Assembly (NCBI RefSeq): GCF_014217565.1
Contig: NZ_CP043661.1
Location: 1,178,001 to 1,242,000, forward strand
Source: Kribbella qitaiheensis
GTDB taxonomy: Bacteria > Actinomycetota > Actinomycetes > Propionibacteriales > Kribbellaceae
Direction of reading: 5' to 3'
DNA: 64,000 nt
A program made the position numbers and the translations under genes. Below are positions 35,716-43,886 of this stretch, in pieces. How positions within the stretch are numbered: position 1 is the stretch's first letter; each line of letters opens with the position of its first letter. Below the pieces are notes generated by a model that saw only the letters and a list, made by a program, of their open reading frames with translations, ran no database searches and had not been told where the DNA came from.

Positions 35716-36240
35716 ATGGCACTGACGAACCCATGGCTGTCCGGTCCCGCGCCCACCAAGAAACTCGATCACGATCTACTGTCCGAGCGGATCCTCAACC
35801 TACTGTCGAGCCAGAACATGTGCGTCCTGGCGACAACCGGACCCGATGGCCCGCTGGCGACCCCCGTGCGCTTCTACCACCTGGACTTCGCCATCATCTT
35901 CACCGCATCCGCCCGCTCACCGAAGATGCGGAACCTCGCCGACGACCCACGGATCTCGATCGGCGTCTTCGCCCCCTTGGTAGGCCAGGCCAGCAGCCGT
36001 GGTGCCCAGATCTTCGGCAACGCGGTCTTGCTTGATCCAGGCAACGAAGAATTCGACCGCTACTGGGAGGCCTACCGCTGGCAATCCGACCACGTAGAAC
36101 GCGGCAACTCGATCAACCAGCCCCCACTAGGCCCTCTCACCGTCGTCGACCCGACCCGAATCGTCTACACCGAACACTGGCTCCGCCGCGACGGCTACGC
36201 CCCTCGCCAGTTCTGGCGCCCGCAGCAGGCCGCAGAGTGA
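35716..36240 (+). CDS. Pyridoxamine-5'-phosphate-oxidase-fold (PPOX-class) protein
   Basis: A 174-residue protein of the split-barrel flavin-binding fold: RILNLLSSQNMCVLATTGPD, then PLATPVRFYHLDFAIIFTAS and PKMRNLADDPRISIGVFAPL. This is the PNPOx N-terminal layout used by FMN- or F420-dependent reductases. ATG 35716 was chosen for GGGAGGA eight bases upstream. Substrate unknown. The stop overlaps the start of the DUF3626 gene (GTGA). Confidence 0.8.
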   Translation: MALTNPWLSGPAPTKKLDHDLLSERILNLLSSQNMCVLATTGPDGPLATPVRFYHLDFAIIFTASARSPKMRNLADDPRISIGVFAPLVGQASSRGAQIFGNAVLLDPGNEEFDRYWEAYRWQSDHVERGNSINQPPLGPLTVVDPTRIVYTEHWLRRDGYAPRQFWRPQQAAE

Positions 36241-37097
36241 CCGCCGGTACGCCGCAGGAGCGGGCCCTGCAACACGTCGCGTCACTGTCGACCGGGCCTG
36301 CCATCGACCCGGCACTGCGGATAACGCTGAACTTCCACCCGGACCGAATGACGCGCGGTCGGCCGATCCTGCTCGCCCTGGCGGGGGACGGCAGCTACCG
36401 ATCGCAGTTCGTCACCGGTACGAGCAACGGCGGCCTGACTGCGTACGCCGGCGGCGACCGATGGCGCTGGGAGAGCCGAATCTTCGCCGGCGCGTACGAC
36501 GAGTCGCCTGCCTCCGAGCGACCCACGTACGGCGCTCTGAACTTCCGCCGCAACCCGCTCGGAGCCGCACCTCGCTTCGGCTCCGCACATTTCCGGCTGA
36601 CCTCCGAAACGCTGGCGCGAGCCACCTTCTGCTACCCGGACAGCGTCTTCGAACCCGCAGCCTTCGGCGTCGCCGCCGGCATGTCCCTCATCGACCTGGC
36701 CGATGCCGATCACCAGGACGCACTCGACGACTACATCGAGGCCCAGGTCCACGGACAGTTGCTACTGGAGCGCGACACCGAGGCGCTGGTCCTCGATCCG
36801 TCCTATCGGGGAACGTCGGTGGAGGAGGCAGCACGCCGCCTTCCATGCCCTCTCGAATGGCATCCGGGGCTCGTCCTCACCCTCGAAGAGTTGCGTCGCC
36901 ATCCGACGTACCGGGGACCGGAATACGTCGCCCTGGCTGCCGAGATCGCCGTCGACGACCTTGTCACTCCGCGAGTCATCGGAGACGCCGCCCGCACCGA
37001 CCGCTACGACCCCCAGTCCCTCAAGAAGGTCTGGCACTACCTGGCCTGCTTCGGCCAACCGTCGCTCACCGTTGAATGGCCGTGGTTAGACTTTTAA
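36237..37097 (+). CDS. DUF3626 family protein
   Basis: A 286-residue protein. The DUF3626 hallmarks are LNFHPDRMTRGRPILLALAG (HPDR motif), DGSYRSQFVTGTSNGGLTAY and GDRWRWESRIFAGAYDESP, then RPTYGALNFR and PRFGSAHFRL. The motif density of R, D, N and H residues suggests an enzyme, but no activity is established to my knowledge. GTG start overlaps the previous stop. A P-loop gene follows 4 bp later; the two are likely co-transcribed. Confidence 0.8.
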   Translation: MTAGTPQERALQHVASLSTGPAIDPALRITLNFHPDRMTRGRPILLALAGDGSYRSQFVTGTSNGGLTAYAGGDRWRWESRIFAGAYDESPASERPTYGALNFRRNPLGAAPRFGSAHFRLTSETLARATFCYPDSVFEPAAFGVAAGMSLIDLADADHQDALDDYIEAQVHGQLLLERDTEALVLDPSYRGTSVEEAARRLPCPLEWHPGLVLTLEELRRHPTYRGPEYVALAAEIAVDDLVTPRVIGDAARTDRYDPQSLKKVWHYLACFGQPSLTVEWPWLDF

Positions 37098-37101
37098 GTA
37101 G

Positions 37102-37850
37102 ATGAATATGCTCTGGGTGGGTGGACCGGCGGCGGCGGGTAAGACCACGGTGAGCCGTCTGCTCGCGCGAAAGCACGGCCTTCTCTGGTACAGCGTTGAT
37201 GCTTATGCGTTCGCTCATGAGAAGCGCGCTGCTGCGGCTGGGCTCCATGTCTTGGAACCGGTCCAGGAGACTTTGATCGCCGGCCGATGATTATGGAAGA
37301 TGCCCGGTCGCTGGCCGCGGGTACGTCGGTCGTTGTCGAAGGTGCGCAGGTTACTCCCGGGATGGCTGGAGTTGCCGAGAACGCGGTGTGGCTAATGCCT
37401 TCCAGGGAAGAACAGCTCGCAAGGCTGGAACACAGGCATCCAGATGGTGTGCACAAGGACTATGTCTGGGGATGGGAGCTGGTGCGAAGCCAGCTCGAGG
37501 GAACCCCCGCGAACGTCGTCGTGGTCGACGGTCAAACCGTCGAGCAAACAATCATGGCGGTCGAGCAGAAGTTCGGCGCAACCCTGGGATCTTGTCCAGC
37601 GGCGCGTACCACCCATGAGCGGCGGTCATTGATTCGTATCAGCAATCGCCAGCTCGCCGAACAGGTGACCGAAAGACTGCACATGGGACGCAATCAGGAC
37701 CATGGAGGCAAGGCGGTTGGCGTCTTCGATTGCGAGTGCGCACAGGCGAGTTGCACCGAGGTAGTCGAGCTTGCCGTCGAGCAGCTGCCGGCCGCGCTCG
37801 CTCAGGAGCCCCCATCAATTGTCGCGCCTGAACACTCCAACCCAACCTGA
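37102..37850 (+). CDS. P-loop kinase-like NTPase with C-terminal CxC motif (one-base frameshift)
   Basis: Restored length is about 249 residues. MLWVGGPAAAGKTTVSRLLA is a Walker A of the kinase type. Frame 2 begins at about 37287 (one base missing near 37282) with MIMEDARSLAAGTSVVVEGA, the segment where such kinases carry a Walker-B-like strand, and HPDGVHKDYVWGWELV. The end has VFDCECAQASCTEVVELAVE, the CEC...C motif seen as a small C-terminal unit in actinobacterial proteins. GC content is lower than in neighbours. Substrate unknown; the DUF3626 gene is directly upstream. Confidence 0.65.
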
Positions 37851-37909
37851 GGCGACTACCCGCTGGTACAGGTCCCAGCTGGTCGCTCTGCCCGACGGGG
37901 AAATGAAGA

Positions 37910-37944
37910 AGAGCGGGACCTGGCGTTTGCCTGGTTCCCGCTCT
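37910..37944 (-). terminator. Terminator hairpin downstream of tRNA-Val(CAC)
   Basis: AGAGCGGGA / TCCCGCTCT, 9-bp arms, 20 bp beyond the tRNA 3' end on the minus strand. Confidence 0.6.
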
Positions 37945-37963
37945 GACCTGCTGTTTCGTGCTG

Positions 37964-38035
37964 TGGGCGATACTGGGTTCGAACCAGTGACCTCTTCGGT
38001 GTGAACGAAGCGCGCTACCACTGCGCCAATCGCCC
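37964..38035 (-). tRNA. tRNA-Val (CAC)
   Basis: A 72-nt cloverleaf on the minus strand: acceptor GGGCGAT/ATCGCCC, anticodon stem CTTCG/CGAAG with loop TTCACAC giving CAC, T arm ACTGG-TTCGAAC-CCAGT. Discriminator A; CCA is not encoded. Confidence 0.95.
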
Positions 38036-38162
38036 GTTCTGGGTGGTGCTGGTGTTGCGTTGTGAAGCGGTGCGGGTGAAACCATAGCGCATTGGTCCGC
38101 GACGTACGAAACTGGCCGGGCTACTCTTGCTTGCAAGACGGAGACCCCGTCGCGTTGGAGAT

Positions 38163-38729
38163 ATGACTGTGACTTTCTCGCACGACACCGAGCACGCGCT
38201 CGGCACCCTGGTCCGGCTCGTCAATACGCTGCCCGGGCCGAGCAGCCAGGTCGACTCGATGGAGACCGTCGAGGACCTGGAGAAGTTCGTCCACGAGCGG
38301 GAGTTCAGCGCGGTCGGAAACCTGACCGAGACGGACCTGCAAGAGGTCCGCGAACTCCGTCCCTTGTTCGCCCCGGTCTTCACGACCGGTTCGGACGCCG
38401 AGGCCGCCGCGATGATCAACGCGATCGTCGCGAGTGGTACGACGACGCCCCGGTTGACCAATCACGACGGTCACCCGTGGCACATCCACTACTCGCGGGA
38501 CGGTTCGTCGCTGACGTGCCGGATCACCGTCGAGTGCGGGATCGCGCTGGCACAGGTGATCTCGGCCGGCGAACGCGAGCGATTGCGTCGCTGCGAGGCA
38601 CCGGACTGCGACGACGCGCTCATCGACCTGTCCCGGAACCGCTCCAAGCGGTACTGCGACGCCCGCACCTGCGGAAACCGGTTGCACGTCGCCGCCTACC
38701 GCGAACGCCGCAAGTCCGCCGGCGACTGA
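38163..38729 (+). CDS. CGNR zinc-finger / ABATE-domain regulator
   Basis: A 188-residue protein. The N-terminal ABATE domain (TEHALGTLVRLVNTLPGPSS) is thought to sense a stress or ligand. The C-terminal CGNR zinc finger reads RRCEAPDCDDALIDLSRNRS then KRYCDARTCGNRLHVAAYRE, with four cysteines. Such proteins are probably DNA-binding regulators. It is transcribed away from the tRNA-Val gene and ends at a strong bidirectional hairpin. ATG 38163 was chosen at the first conserved residue. Confidence 0.88.
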   Translation: MTVTFSHDTEHALGTLVRLVNTLPGPSSQVDSMETVEDLEKFVHEREFSAVGNLTETDLQEVRELRPLFAPVFTTGSDAEAAAMINAIVASGTTTPRLTNHDGHPWHIHYSRDGSSLTCRITVECGIALAQVISAGERERLRRCEAPDCDDALIDLSRNRSKRYCDARTCGNRLHVAAYRERRKSAGD

Positions 38730-38742
38730 CCCCAACGACCCC

Positions 38743-38779
38743 ACAGCGTCCGAAGTACGTCGAGTACTTCGGACGCTGT
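38743..38779. terminator. Bidirectional terminator between CGNR gene and pabC
   Basis: Perfect 16-bp arms (ACAGCGTCCGAAGTAC and its complement) around the loop GTCGA. It serves both convergent genes. Confidence 0.85.
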
Positions 38780-38818
38780 CGTTCGCCCTTGTACTACGAG
38801 CCGCACAGCACCGCCGTA

Positions 38819-39644
38819 CTACGGGTCGATGTCTTCCGCGGAGCGTTCCGCGAAGGACTTGGCTACGGCCCGCCGTCACTTCACCAGGAGTGGACAGGTC
38901 GCGGTCGTCGCAACGGTGCACTGCCTGGACGTCGCGAGTCGTCGACGTGAGGAAGATCTCGTCCGCGTCCGCCAGCCGGGCCAGCGGCACATCCCGCTCC
39001 ACCGCGCCGAACCACGCGATCACCAACGCCCGGGTGACGCCGGCCAGCGCTCCCGATTCGAGGGTCGGCGTGACCAGCTCCCCGCCGTACACGCAGAAGA
39101 TGTTCGACCCGGTCCCCTCGCACAAATCGCCCACGGTGTTCGCGAAGATCGCCTCGCTGCCGCCGCGTTCCTTGGCGTAGGCGAGCGCGCGGACGTTCTC
39201 GGCGTACGACGTGGTCTTCAGACCCGCGACGGCACTGCGCTCGTTCCGGACCCAGGGCACCGTGACGATCGCCGTACTGGACGCCGGACGCTCGATCGCC
39301 TGCGACGCGACAACCAGCGTCTGGCCGGCGGTACCGCGATCGGACGACAACGGCGAGACGCCACCCGTGTACGTGATCCGCAACCGGCCGAACGCGATCT
39401 CAGGATCCGCCTTCACGACCTCCGCGATCGCGCGCTCGACCTCGTCGCGGTCCGGCGCCGGCAGTCCGAGCCCGGTCGCCGACCGGACCAGCCGGTCGAG
39501 ATGCTTCGACACCGCGAACGGCTGACCGTCGACGATCTTCACCGTCTCGAAAACCCCGTCGCCGGTGGTCAGTCCATGGTCCAACGGCGACAGGCCGGCG
39601 GTTGCCGGATCGTCCTGCAGAGCGCCGTTCAGCCAGATCTTCAT
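38819..39644 (-). CDS. pabC: Class IV aminotransferase, probable 4-amino-4-deoxychorismate lyase (one-base frameshift)
   Basis: Restored length is 274 residues, fold-type IV PLP enzyme. It starts MKIWLNGALQDDPATAGLSP; GDGVFETVKIVDGQPFAVSKH is the conserved N-terminal segment; the PLP lysine is in GLKTTSYAENVRAL; EGTGSNIFCVYGGELVTPTL and EIFLTSTTRDVQAVHRCDD complete the active site. Removing one base of the CCC run at 38869-38871 gives the end AKSFAERSAEDIDP. PabC makes p-aminobenzoate for folate; a D-amino-acid or branched-chain transaminase is the alternative. Confidence 0.85.
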
Positions 39645-39813
39645 CCATGCTCCTTCCAACTCCGGACACCTTAATCCGCAGGCCTTCCGTGACCGGCCGG
39701 TGACTGGCGGTGGACCGCGGGGCCGATGCGGAAGGGCACCCCCGTTTTTGAACTCCGGCTGAGATGGGCTAATGTTCTTCTCGCGCCGAGGGGCACAAAA
39801 ACCCGGTCGCAAC

Positions 39814-39886
39814 GCGGACGTAGCTCAGTTGGTAGAGCGCAACCTTGCCAAGGTTGAGGTCGCCGGTTCGAACCCGGTCGTCCGCT
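39814..39886 (+). tRNA. tRNA-Gly (GCC), copy 1
   Basis: 73 nt: acceptor GCGGACG/CGTCCGC, anticodon stem CAACC/GGTTG with loop TTGCCAA (GCC), T arm GCCGG-TTCGAAC-CCGGT. No encoded CCA. Confidence 0.97.
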
Positions 39887-39920
39887 CGGAGAGGGTTTCG
39901 GCAAGCCAGGCTTTCTCACT

Positions 39921-39991
39921 GGTGGAGTGGCCGAGAGGCGAGGCAACGGACTGCAAATCCGTGTACACGGGTTCGAATCCCGTCTCCACCT
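39921..39991 (+). tRNA. tRNA-Cys (GCA), copy 1
   Basis: 71 nt: acceptor GGTGGAG/CTCCACC, anticodon stem ACGGA/TCCGT with loop CTGCAAA (GCA), T loop TTCGAAT. No encoded CCA. Confidence 0.97.
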
Positions 39992-40011
39992 CGAACACCC
40001 TTGCAAAGCTT

Positions 40012-40083
40012 GGACGATTGGCGCAGCGGTAGCGCGCTTCCCTGACACGGAAGAGGTCACTGGTTCGATCCCAGTATCGTCCA
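40012..40083 (+). tRNA. tRNA-Val (GAC), copy 1
   Basis: 72 nt: acceptor GGACGAT/ATCGTCC, anticodon stem CTTCC/GGAAG with loop CTGACAC (GAC), T loop TTCGATC. It closes the Gly-Cys-Val cassette. Confidence 0.97.
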
Positions 40084-40137
40084 CGAAAGCGATAGGCGAC
40101 TCGTGTCTGCGGAAAGCGCAGATCGGGTCGCTTTCGT
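40083..40137 (+). terminator. Terminator of the first tRNA cassette
   Basis: ACGAAAGCGA / TCGCTTTCGT, 10-bp arms with a structured loop, followed by CGTTTTG. Confidence 0.75.
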
Positions 40138-40214
40138 CGTTTTGTGCGCCTGCGCCTGCGCTTCGCTTGGCGCGGGCGGGGGCTTCGCCACCCGCACCCC
40201 CTCCGGCGCCACCC

Positions 40215-40299
40215 GAGGTCCGCGTTCGGCATTCCGGCGCTCGCCGAGGTCCGCGTTCGGCATTCCGGCGCTCGCCGAGGTCCGCGTTCGGCTTGCCGG
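40215..40299 (+). repeat. 31-bp tandem repeat downstream of tRNA cassette 1
   Basis: Two identical copies of a 31-bp unit (starting GAGGTCCGCGTTCGGCATTC) and a partial third follow the tRNA terminator. No coding frame is supported. A related, more diverged array lies after the second tRNA cassette. Confidence 0.8.
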
Positions 40300-40342
40300 C
40301 TGTGGTTGAGGTTGCTTCTCGGTTTCCCCCTCGGGCGTGGTG

Positions 40343-40803
40343 CTAGACGAGCCAGGTGTTGTTTTTCATCAGGGTTCTGCCTGGTAGTTCGTTGGCTTCT
40401 TGCCAGGACTGCAAGGTGGTGGGAGTCAGGCGGAAGTAGAGGTAGAGGGCTGTTGCGCGGCGAGGGTCGAAACCCGTCTTGAGGGCGAAGGTGTCGGCTG
40501 CTCCTGGGGGGAGGTCGTCGACGTGCAGGGTTTCGGCGGTGGCGCTGAAGATGACCACGTCGCGGGTGTGGTCGAGGGCGACGTGGGCGAGGCCGTTCGA
40601 CTGGAGATTGAGGCTGGTGGGGTTGGAGGCCGCTGTCGAGAAGAGCAGCGTCTCGCCGTCCCAGAGGAACGAGAGCGGCATCAGGTACGGCGTACCGTCG
40701 GCTGAACTGGTCGACACCCAGGCGTCGACGTCCTCATCCAAACGCTTCAGGACGTCCTGCTTGCGTACTTCGGGGCTCCGGGGCCGGATCGGTCACTCGC
40801 CAT
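40343..40803 (-). CDS. PPOX-class flavin/F420-dependent oxidoreductase (one-base frameshift)
   Basis: Restored length is about 153 residues. The first frame gives MASDRSGP, the second SPEVRKQDVLKRLDEDVDAW then VSTSSADGTPYLMPLSFLWD and TLLFSTAASNPTSLNLQSNG, the split-barrel fold of the PNPOx superfamily. One base missing in the GGGG run at 40780-40783 separates the two frames. Start ATG 40803 has a GAGGAG right before it. Reaction unknown. It lies between the two tRNA cassettes, reading leftward. Confidence 0.75.
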
Positions 40804-40894
40804 CTCCTCTTCCGTTGTCACATCGCGGCGGCTCACTACGTCACTCCCATGACGGAGCACGGCTCGAAATTGTGACAGACGGAAGCGTGAACCC

Positions 40895-41107
40895 ATGAAC
40901 GAGAACATCCAAGCCGAGGCTGTCGGTCTCGCGCTTCTCACCGTCCTCGAGACCCTCACGCCGGCCGAGCGGCTCGCGTTCGTGCTGCACGACATGTTCG
41001 CGGTTCCGTACGACGACCTCGCGCCGATCGTCGGAGGAACCCCGGCGGCCGCCCGCCAACTAGCCGGCCGTGCGCGCCGCCTGGTCCACGGCGCTGCTCG
41101 GGGTTGA
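40895..41107 (+). pseudogene. Truncated ECF sigma factor (region 4 only)
   Basis: About 70 residues: AVGLALLTVLETLTPAERLA, FVLHDMFAVPYDDLAPIVGG and TPAAARQLAGRARRLV. This is region 4 of the SigJ-type (ECF41) group. Region 2 is missing upstream and the SnoaL-like C-terminal domain is missing downstream, where the second tRNA cassette begins. It is probably a casualty of the tRNA-cassette duplication. Confidence 0.7.
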
Positions 41108-41268
41108 GCATGCTCGAATCCTGGTGGGACTGGTGTTACGGAAGGGGCATCTCTCCCGCCTGCGCAGCGTCTCTGGCGACACCCCGGATACTCAGTTTCG
41201 AAGTCCGCGAAAAGTGCGCTACTGTTCTGCTCTCGCACCGAGCAGGACAGCGTCCGGCTCCGCGAGAT

Positions 41269-41341
41269 GCGAACGTAGCTCAGTTGGTAGAGCGCAACCT
41301 TGCCAAGGTTGAGGTCGCCGGTTCGAACCCGGTCGTTCGCT
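41269..41341 (+). tRNA. tRNA-Gly (GCC), copy 2
   Basis: 73 nt, differing from copy 1 only in the acceptor stem: GCGAACG/CGTTCGC instead of GCGGACG/CGTCCGC, a paired change. Anticodon loop TTGCCAA. Confidence 0.97.
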
Positions 41342-41382
41342 CGGAACTGGCCGGCAGGCCGACACCGGTAGGCAGACTCTAT

Positions 41383-41453
41383 GGTGGAGTGGCCGAGAGG
41401 CGAGGCAACGGCCTGCAAAGCCGTGTACACGGGTTCGAATCCCGTCTCCACCT
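41383..41453 (+). tRNA. tRNA-Cys (GCA), copy 2
   Basis: 71 nt, identical to copy 1 except one anticodon-stem base pair: ACGGC/GCCGT instead of ACGGA/TCCGT. Loop CTGCAAA (GCA). Confidence 0.97.
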
Positions 41454-41480
41454 CGAACACCTTGTACACAACAGAATCCC

Positions 41481-41552
41481 GGACGATTGGCGCAGCGGTA
41501 GCGCGCTTCCCTGACACGGAAGAGGTCACTGGTTCGATCCCAGTATCGTCCA
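41481..41552 (+). tRNA. tRNA-Val (GAC), copy 2
   Basis: 72 nt, identical to copy 1. Loop CTGACAC (GAC). Confidence 0.97.
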
Positions 41553-41605
41553 CGAAAGCGATGGCGAGTTGTGTCCGCGGAAAGTGCGGAGCGACTCGCT
41601 TTCGT
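41552..41605 (+). terminator. Terminator of the second tRNA cassette
   Basis: Same ACGAAAGCGA / TCGCTTTCGT arms as after cassette 1, followed by CATTTTG. The flanking sequence GTGCGCCTGCGCTTCGCTTG is also shared. Confidence 0.75.
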
Positions 41606-41689
41606 CATTTTGTGCGCCTGCGCTTCGCTTGGCGCGGGCGGGGGCTTCGCCACCCGCACCCCCCTCCGCCGCGTGGCCGAGCTCGCCGT

Positions 41690-41860
41690 TCGACTCACCG
41701 GCCGGGGCTGAGGTCGCCGGTCGGCTCACCGGTCCTGGCTGAGGTCGCCGGTCGGCTCGCCAGCGGTGGCTGAGGTCGCCGCCTGACTGACCGGCCGGGG
41801 CTGAGGTCGCCGGTCGGCTCGCCGGCGGTGGTTGAGGTCGCCGTTCGGGCCTTTGCCGGC
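41690..41860 (+). repeat. Imperfect tandem repeats downstream of tRNA cassette 2
   Basis: A unit of roughly 30-35 bp containing GGCTGAGGTCGCCGGTCGGC recurs about five times with substitutions. It is related in style to the 31-bp array at 40215. No gene is supported between 41606 and 41895. Confidence 0.65.
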
Positions 41861-41895
41861 CGGTGGTTCTGTACCGCGATCTGCGCTGGCTGGGG

Positions 41896-42639
41896 TTACA
41901 TGCGGAGGTGGGAGGCGCCGTTGAAGTCTAGGACTGTGCCGGTGGCGAATTCGGCGGCGGGGGAAGCCAGGTAGAGGATGGCTGCGGCTACTTCGTCGGG
42001 GGTGGCTACTCGTTCTAGGGGGCTTTCGAGGCGGCGGCGGTTGTAGCCGTCGCCGGACAGGGCTTCGGCGGCCATGTCTGTGGTGGTCCAGCCGGGGGCG
42101 ATCGTGGTTACGGCGATGCCTTCGGGGCCTAGGGAGCGGGCGAGGGATTGGCTGAAGGAGACCAGGGCCGCCTTGCTTGCGCCGTAGGCGGGTTGGTTCG
42201 GTTCGCCGCGGAAGGCGCCTCTCGATGAGACGTTGATGATTCGGCCGCCGCGGCCCATGTGGCGTACTGCGCACCAGGTGACGTTCGCGGCGCCGATCAG
42301 GTTCACGCCGAGCGTGCCCGCCCACGCCTGCTGCCATTCGTCGTAGGACGTCTGCCGGATCGGGTGGGCCGCGTACACGCCGGCGTTGTTCACCAGTACG
42401 TCGATGCTGCCGAGCGCCTCGGCGGCGACGTCGACCATCTCCAGTATCTGCGCCGGGTCTGCCAGATCGGCGTGCGCCAGGACGTGCCCGTCTCCCGGCA
42501 GTTTCGACAGCACTGCCTCGGCGGACTCGCGTGACGAGCCGTAGTGCACCGCCACTCGGTCCCCCGCTGCGGCGAACGCCTGCGCCACCGCTGCGCCTAT
42601 CCCCCGCGATGCCCCGGTCACCAACACTGAACGGTCCAT
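41896..42639 (-). CDS. SDR-family oxidoreductase (FabG-like)
   Basis: A 247-residue classical SDR: TGASRGIGAAVAQAFA at 8-23, IDVLVNNAGVYAAHP, catalytic S (NVSSRGAFRG) and YGASKAALVSFS. The C-terminal end ATGTVLDFNGASHLRM fits the FabG-like group. Arg/His after beta-2 suggests NADPH. Specific substrate unknown. It lies 9 bp beyond the rsgA stop on the same strand, so it is probably in that transcript. Confidence 0.87.
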   Translation of the reverse strand: MDRSVLVTGASRGIGAAVAQAFAAAGDRVAVHYGSSRESAEAVLSKLPGDGHVLAHADLADPAQILEMVDVAAEALGSIDVLVNNAGVYAAHPIRQTSYDEWQQAWAGTLGVNLIGAANVTWCAVRHMGRGGRIINVSSRGAFRGEPNQPAYGASKAALVSFSQSLARSLGPEGIAVTTIAPGWTTTDMAAEALSGDGYNRRRLESPLERVATPDEVAAAILYLASPAAEFATGTVLDFNGASHLRM

Positions 42640-42648
42640 ACACCGACC

Positions 42649-43734
42649 CTACTGGCGGGGCTTGATGTCCCGGCGGTAGTCCTTGGTTTGGCGGGCCCAA
42701 GCCTTCTTGGCCTCGGCACGCAATCGCAGGTTCGAGCGACGAGCCATGAAGGCTGCCTCGCGCTGCAGCTTCGTCCAGCTCTCGTACCGGCGTACCGGCA
42801 GGCTGCCGTCCTCGAGAGCTGCCTGTACTGCGCAGCCGGGCTCTGTGACGTGCACACAGTCCGAGAAGCGACACTGCGCAGCCAGAGCCGTGACATCCGG
42901 GAATGCCGCCGCTAGCCCTTCACCGGACTCCTGCAGCCCAACACCACGCAGTCCGGGCGTATCGATGACGACACCGCCTCCCGGCAACTGGATCAGCTCA
43001 CGCCGTACCGACGTGTGCCGTCCCTTCCCGTCCTCACGGATCGCCTGCACGTCCAGTAGCTCCACACCGGCGAGGGCATTCACCAGCGACGACTTACCCG
43101 CGCCACTGACGCCCAGCAACGCCAACGTGGCATTGCCGTCGAGCAGCGCGCGCACTGCTTCCAGTCCTTCGCCAGTAGTCGCACTGCACACCAGTACGTC
43201 GGCACCGGGCGCAGCAGTAGCCACGTCTTCGGCCACTGAGTCCGCGTCGACGACCAGGTCTGCCTTGGTCAGTACTACGACCGGCCGCGCGCCGCTCTCC
43301 CACGCCAGCGCGAGGAACCGTTCTATCCGACCGATGTTCGGCTCCGGGTGGAGCCCGACGACGATGGCGATCACGTCGACGTTGGCGGCGAGCACCTGGC
43401 CCTTCGAAGTACCGCCGACCTCGGCGCGCACTATCGCAGTACTGCGTGGGGCCACGGCTTCGACGGTGATGCGGTCGTCCGGCCAGCGCCGGAGCGCGAC
43501 CCAGTCTCCCGTACACGGCGTCGCCTGCGAGTCGGCAGCGATCGCGGCGAGGACACCGCCGGACCAGGTCGCGCGGACCGGACCGTCCTCGGTGAGGACG
43601 CTGGACAGACCCTTGTCGACCCGCACCACGCGTCCTGGAACGAGCTCGGCAGAGCCCGGTACTGCGGTGAGGTAGTCGGCCGTCGGTGTATCGAGACCGA
43701 GAGCCTGGAGTGCGGTGGAGAATTCAGCTGACAT
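42649..43734 (-). CDS. rsgA: Ribosome small-subunit-dependent GTPase RsgA
   Basis: A 361-residue circularly permuted GTPase. OB fold at about 30-110 (PGRVVRVDKGLSSVLTEDGP), G4 TKADL at 156-160, then G1 GVSGAGKSSLVNALAG at 208-223 and G3 DTPGLRGVGLQ, in permuted order. A zinc site CRFSDCVHVTEPGC follows. It matures the 30S subunit. A short upstream frame (43771-43830) with its own ribosome site may regulate it. Confidence 0.92.
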   Translation of the reverse strand: MSAEFSTALQALGLDTPTADYLTAVPGSAELVPGRVVRVDKGLSSVLTEDGPVRATWSGGVLAAIAADSQATPCTGDWVALRRWPDDRITVEAVAPRSTAIVRAEVGGTSKGQVLAANVDVIAIVVGLHPEPNIGRIERFLALAWESGARPVVVLTKADLVVDADSVAEDVATAAPGADVLVCSATTGEGLEAVRALLDGNATLALLGVSGAGKSSLVNALAGVELLDVQAIREDGKGRHTSVRRELIQLPGGGVVIDTPGLRGVGLQESGEGLAAAFPDVTALAAQCRFSDCVHVTEPGCAVQAALEDGSLPVRRYESWTKLQREAAFMARRSNLRLRAEAKKAWARQTKDYRRDIKPRQ

Positions 43735-43770
43735 CGTGCGACGAACCTTTCGAGCGGTCCGGCCCCGAGT

Positions 43771-43830
43771 TCAGCTCAGCGGACGGACGATGCGGGAGTG
43801 GACGGCCCGATGGGCCTGATCGAAGCTCAT
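43771..43830 (-). CDS. Candidate upstream leader peptide of rsgA
   Basis: A 19-residue frame MSFDQAHRAVHSRIVRPLS starts at ATG 43830 with GGAGG ten bases upstream and stops 36 bp before the rsgA start. A dedicated ribosome site with no other gene in the gap supports translation. Whether it regulates rsgA is inference. Confidence 0.4.
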   Translation of the reverse strand: MSFDQAHRAVHSRIVRPLS

Positions 43831-43886
43831 AACTGGGTCGCCTCCCTTCTCTGTCTGCCGCCGAGTGACGGACTGTCGCGATGCCC

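Noticed and set aside
40215..40299. Possible CRISPR array
   Set aside because: Copies are directly adjacent without unique spacers and there are no cas genes; it is a plain tandem repeat.
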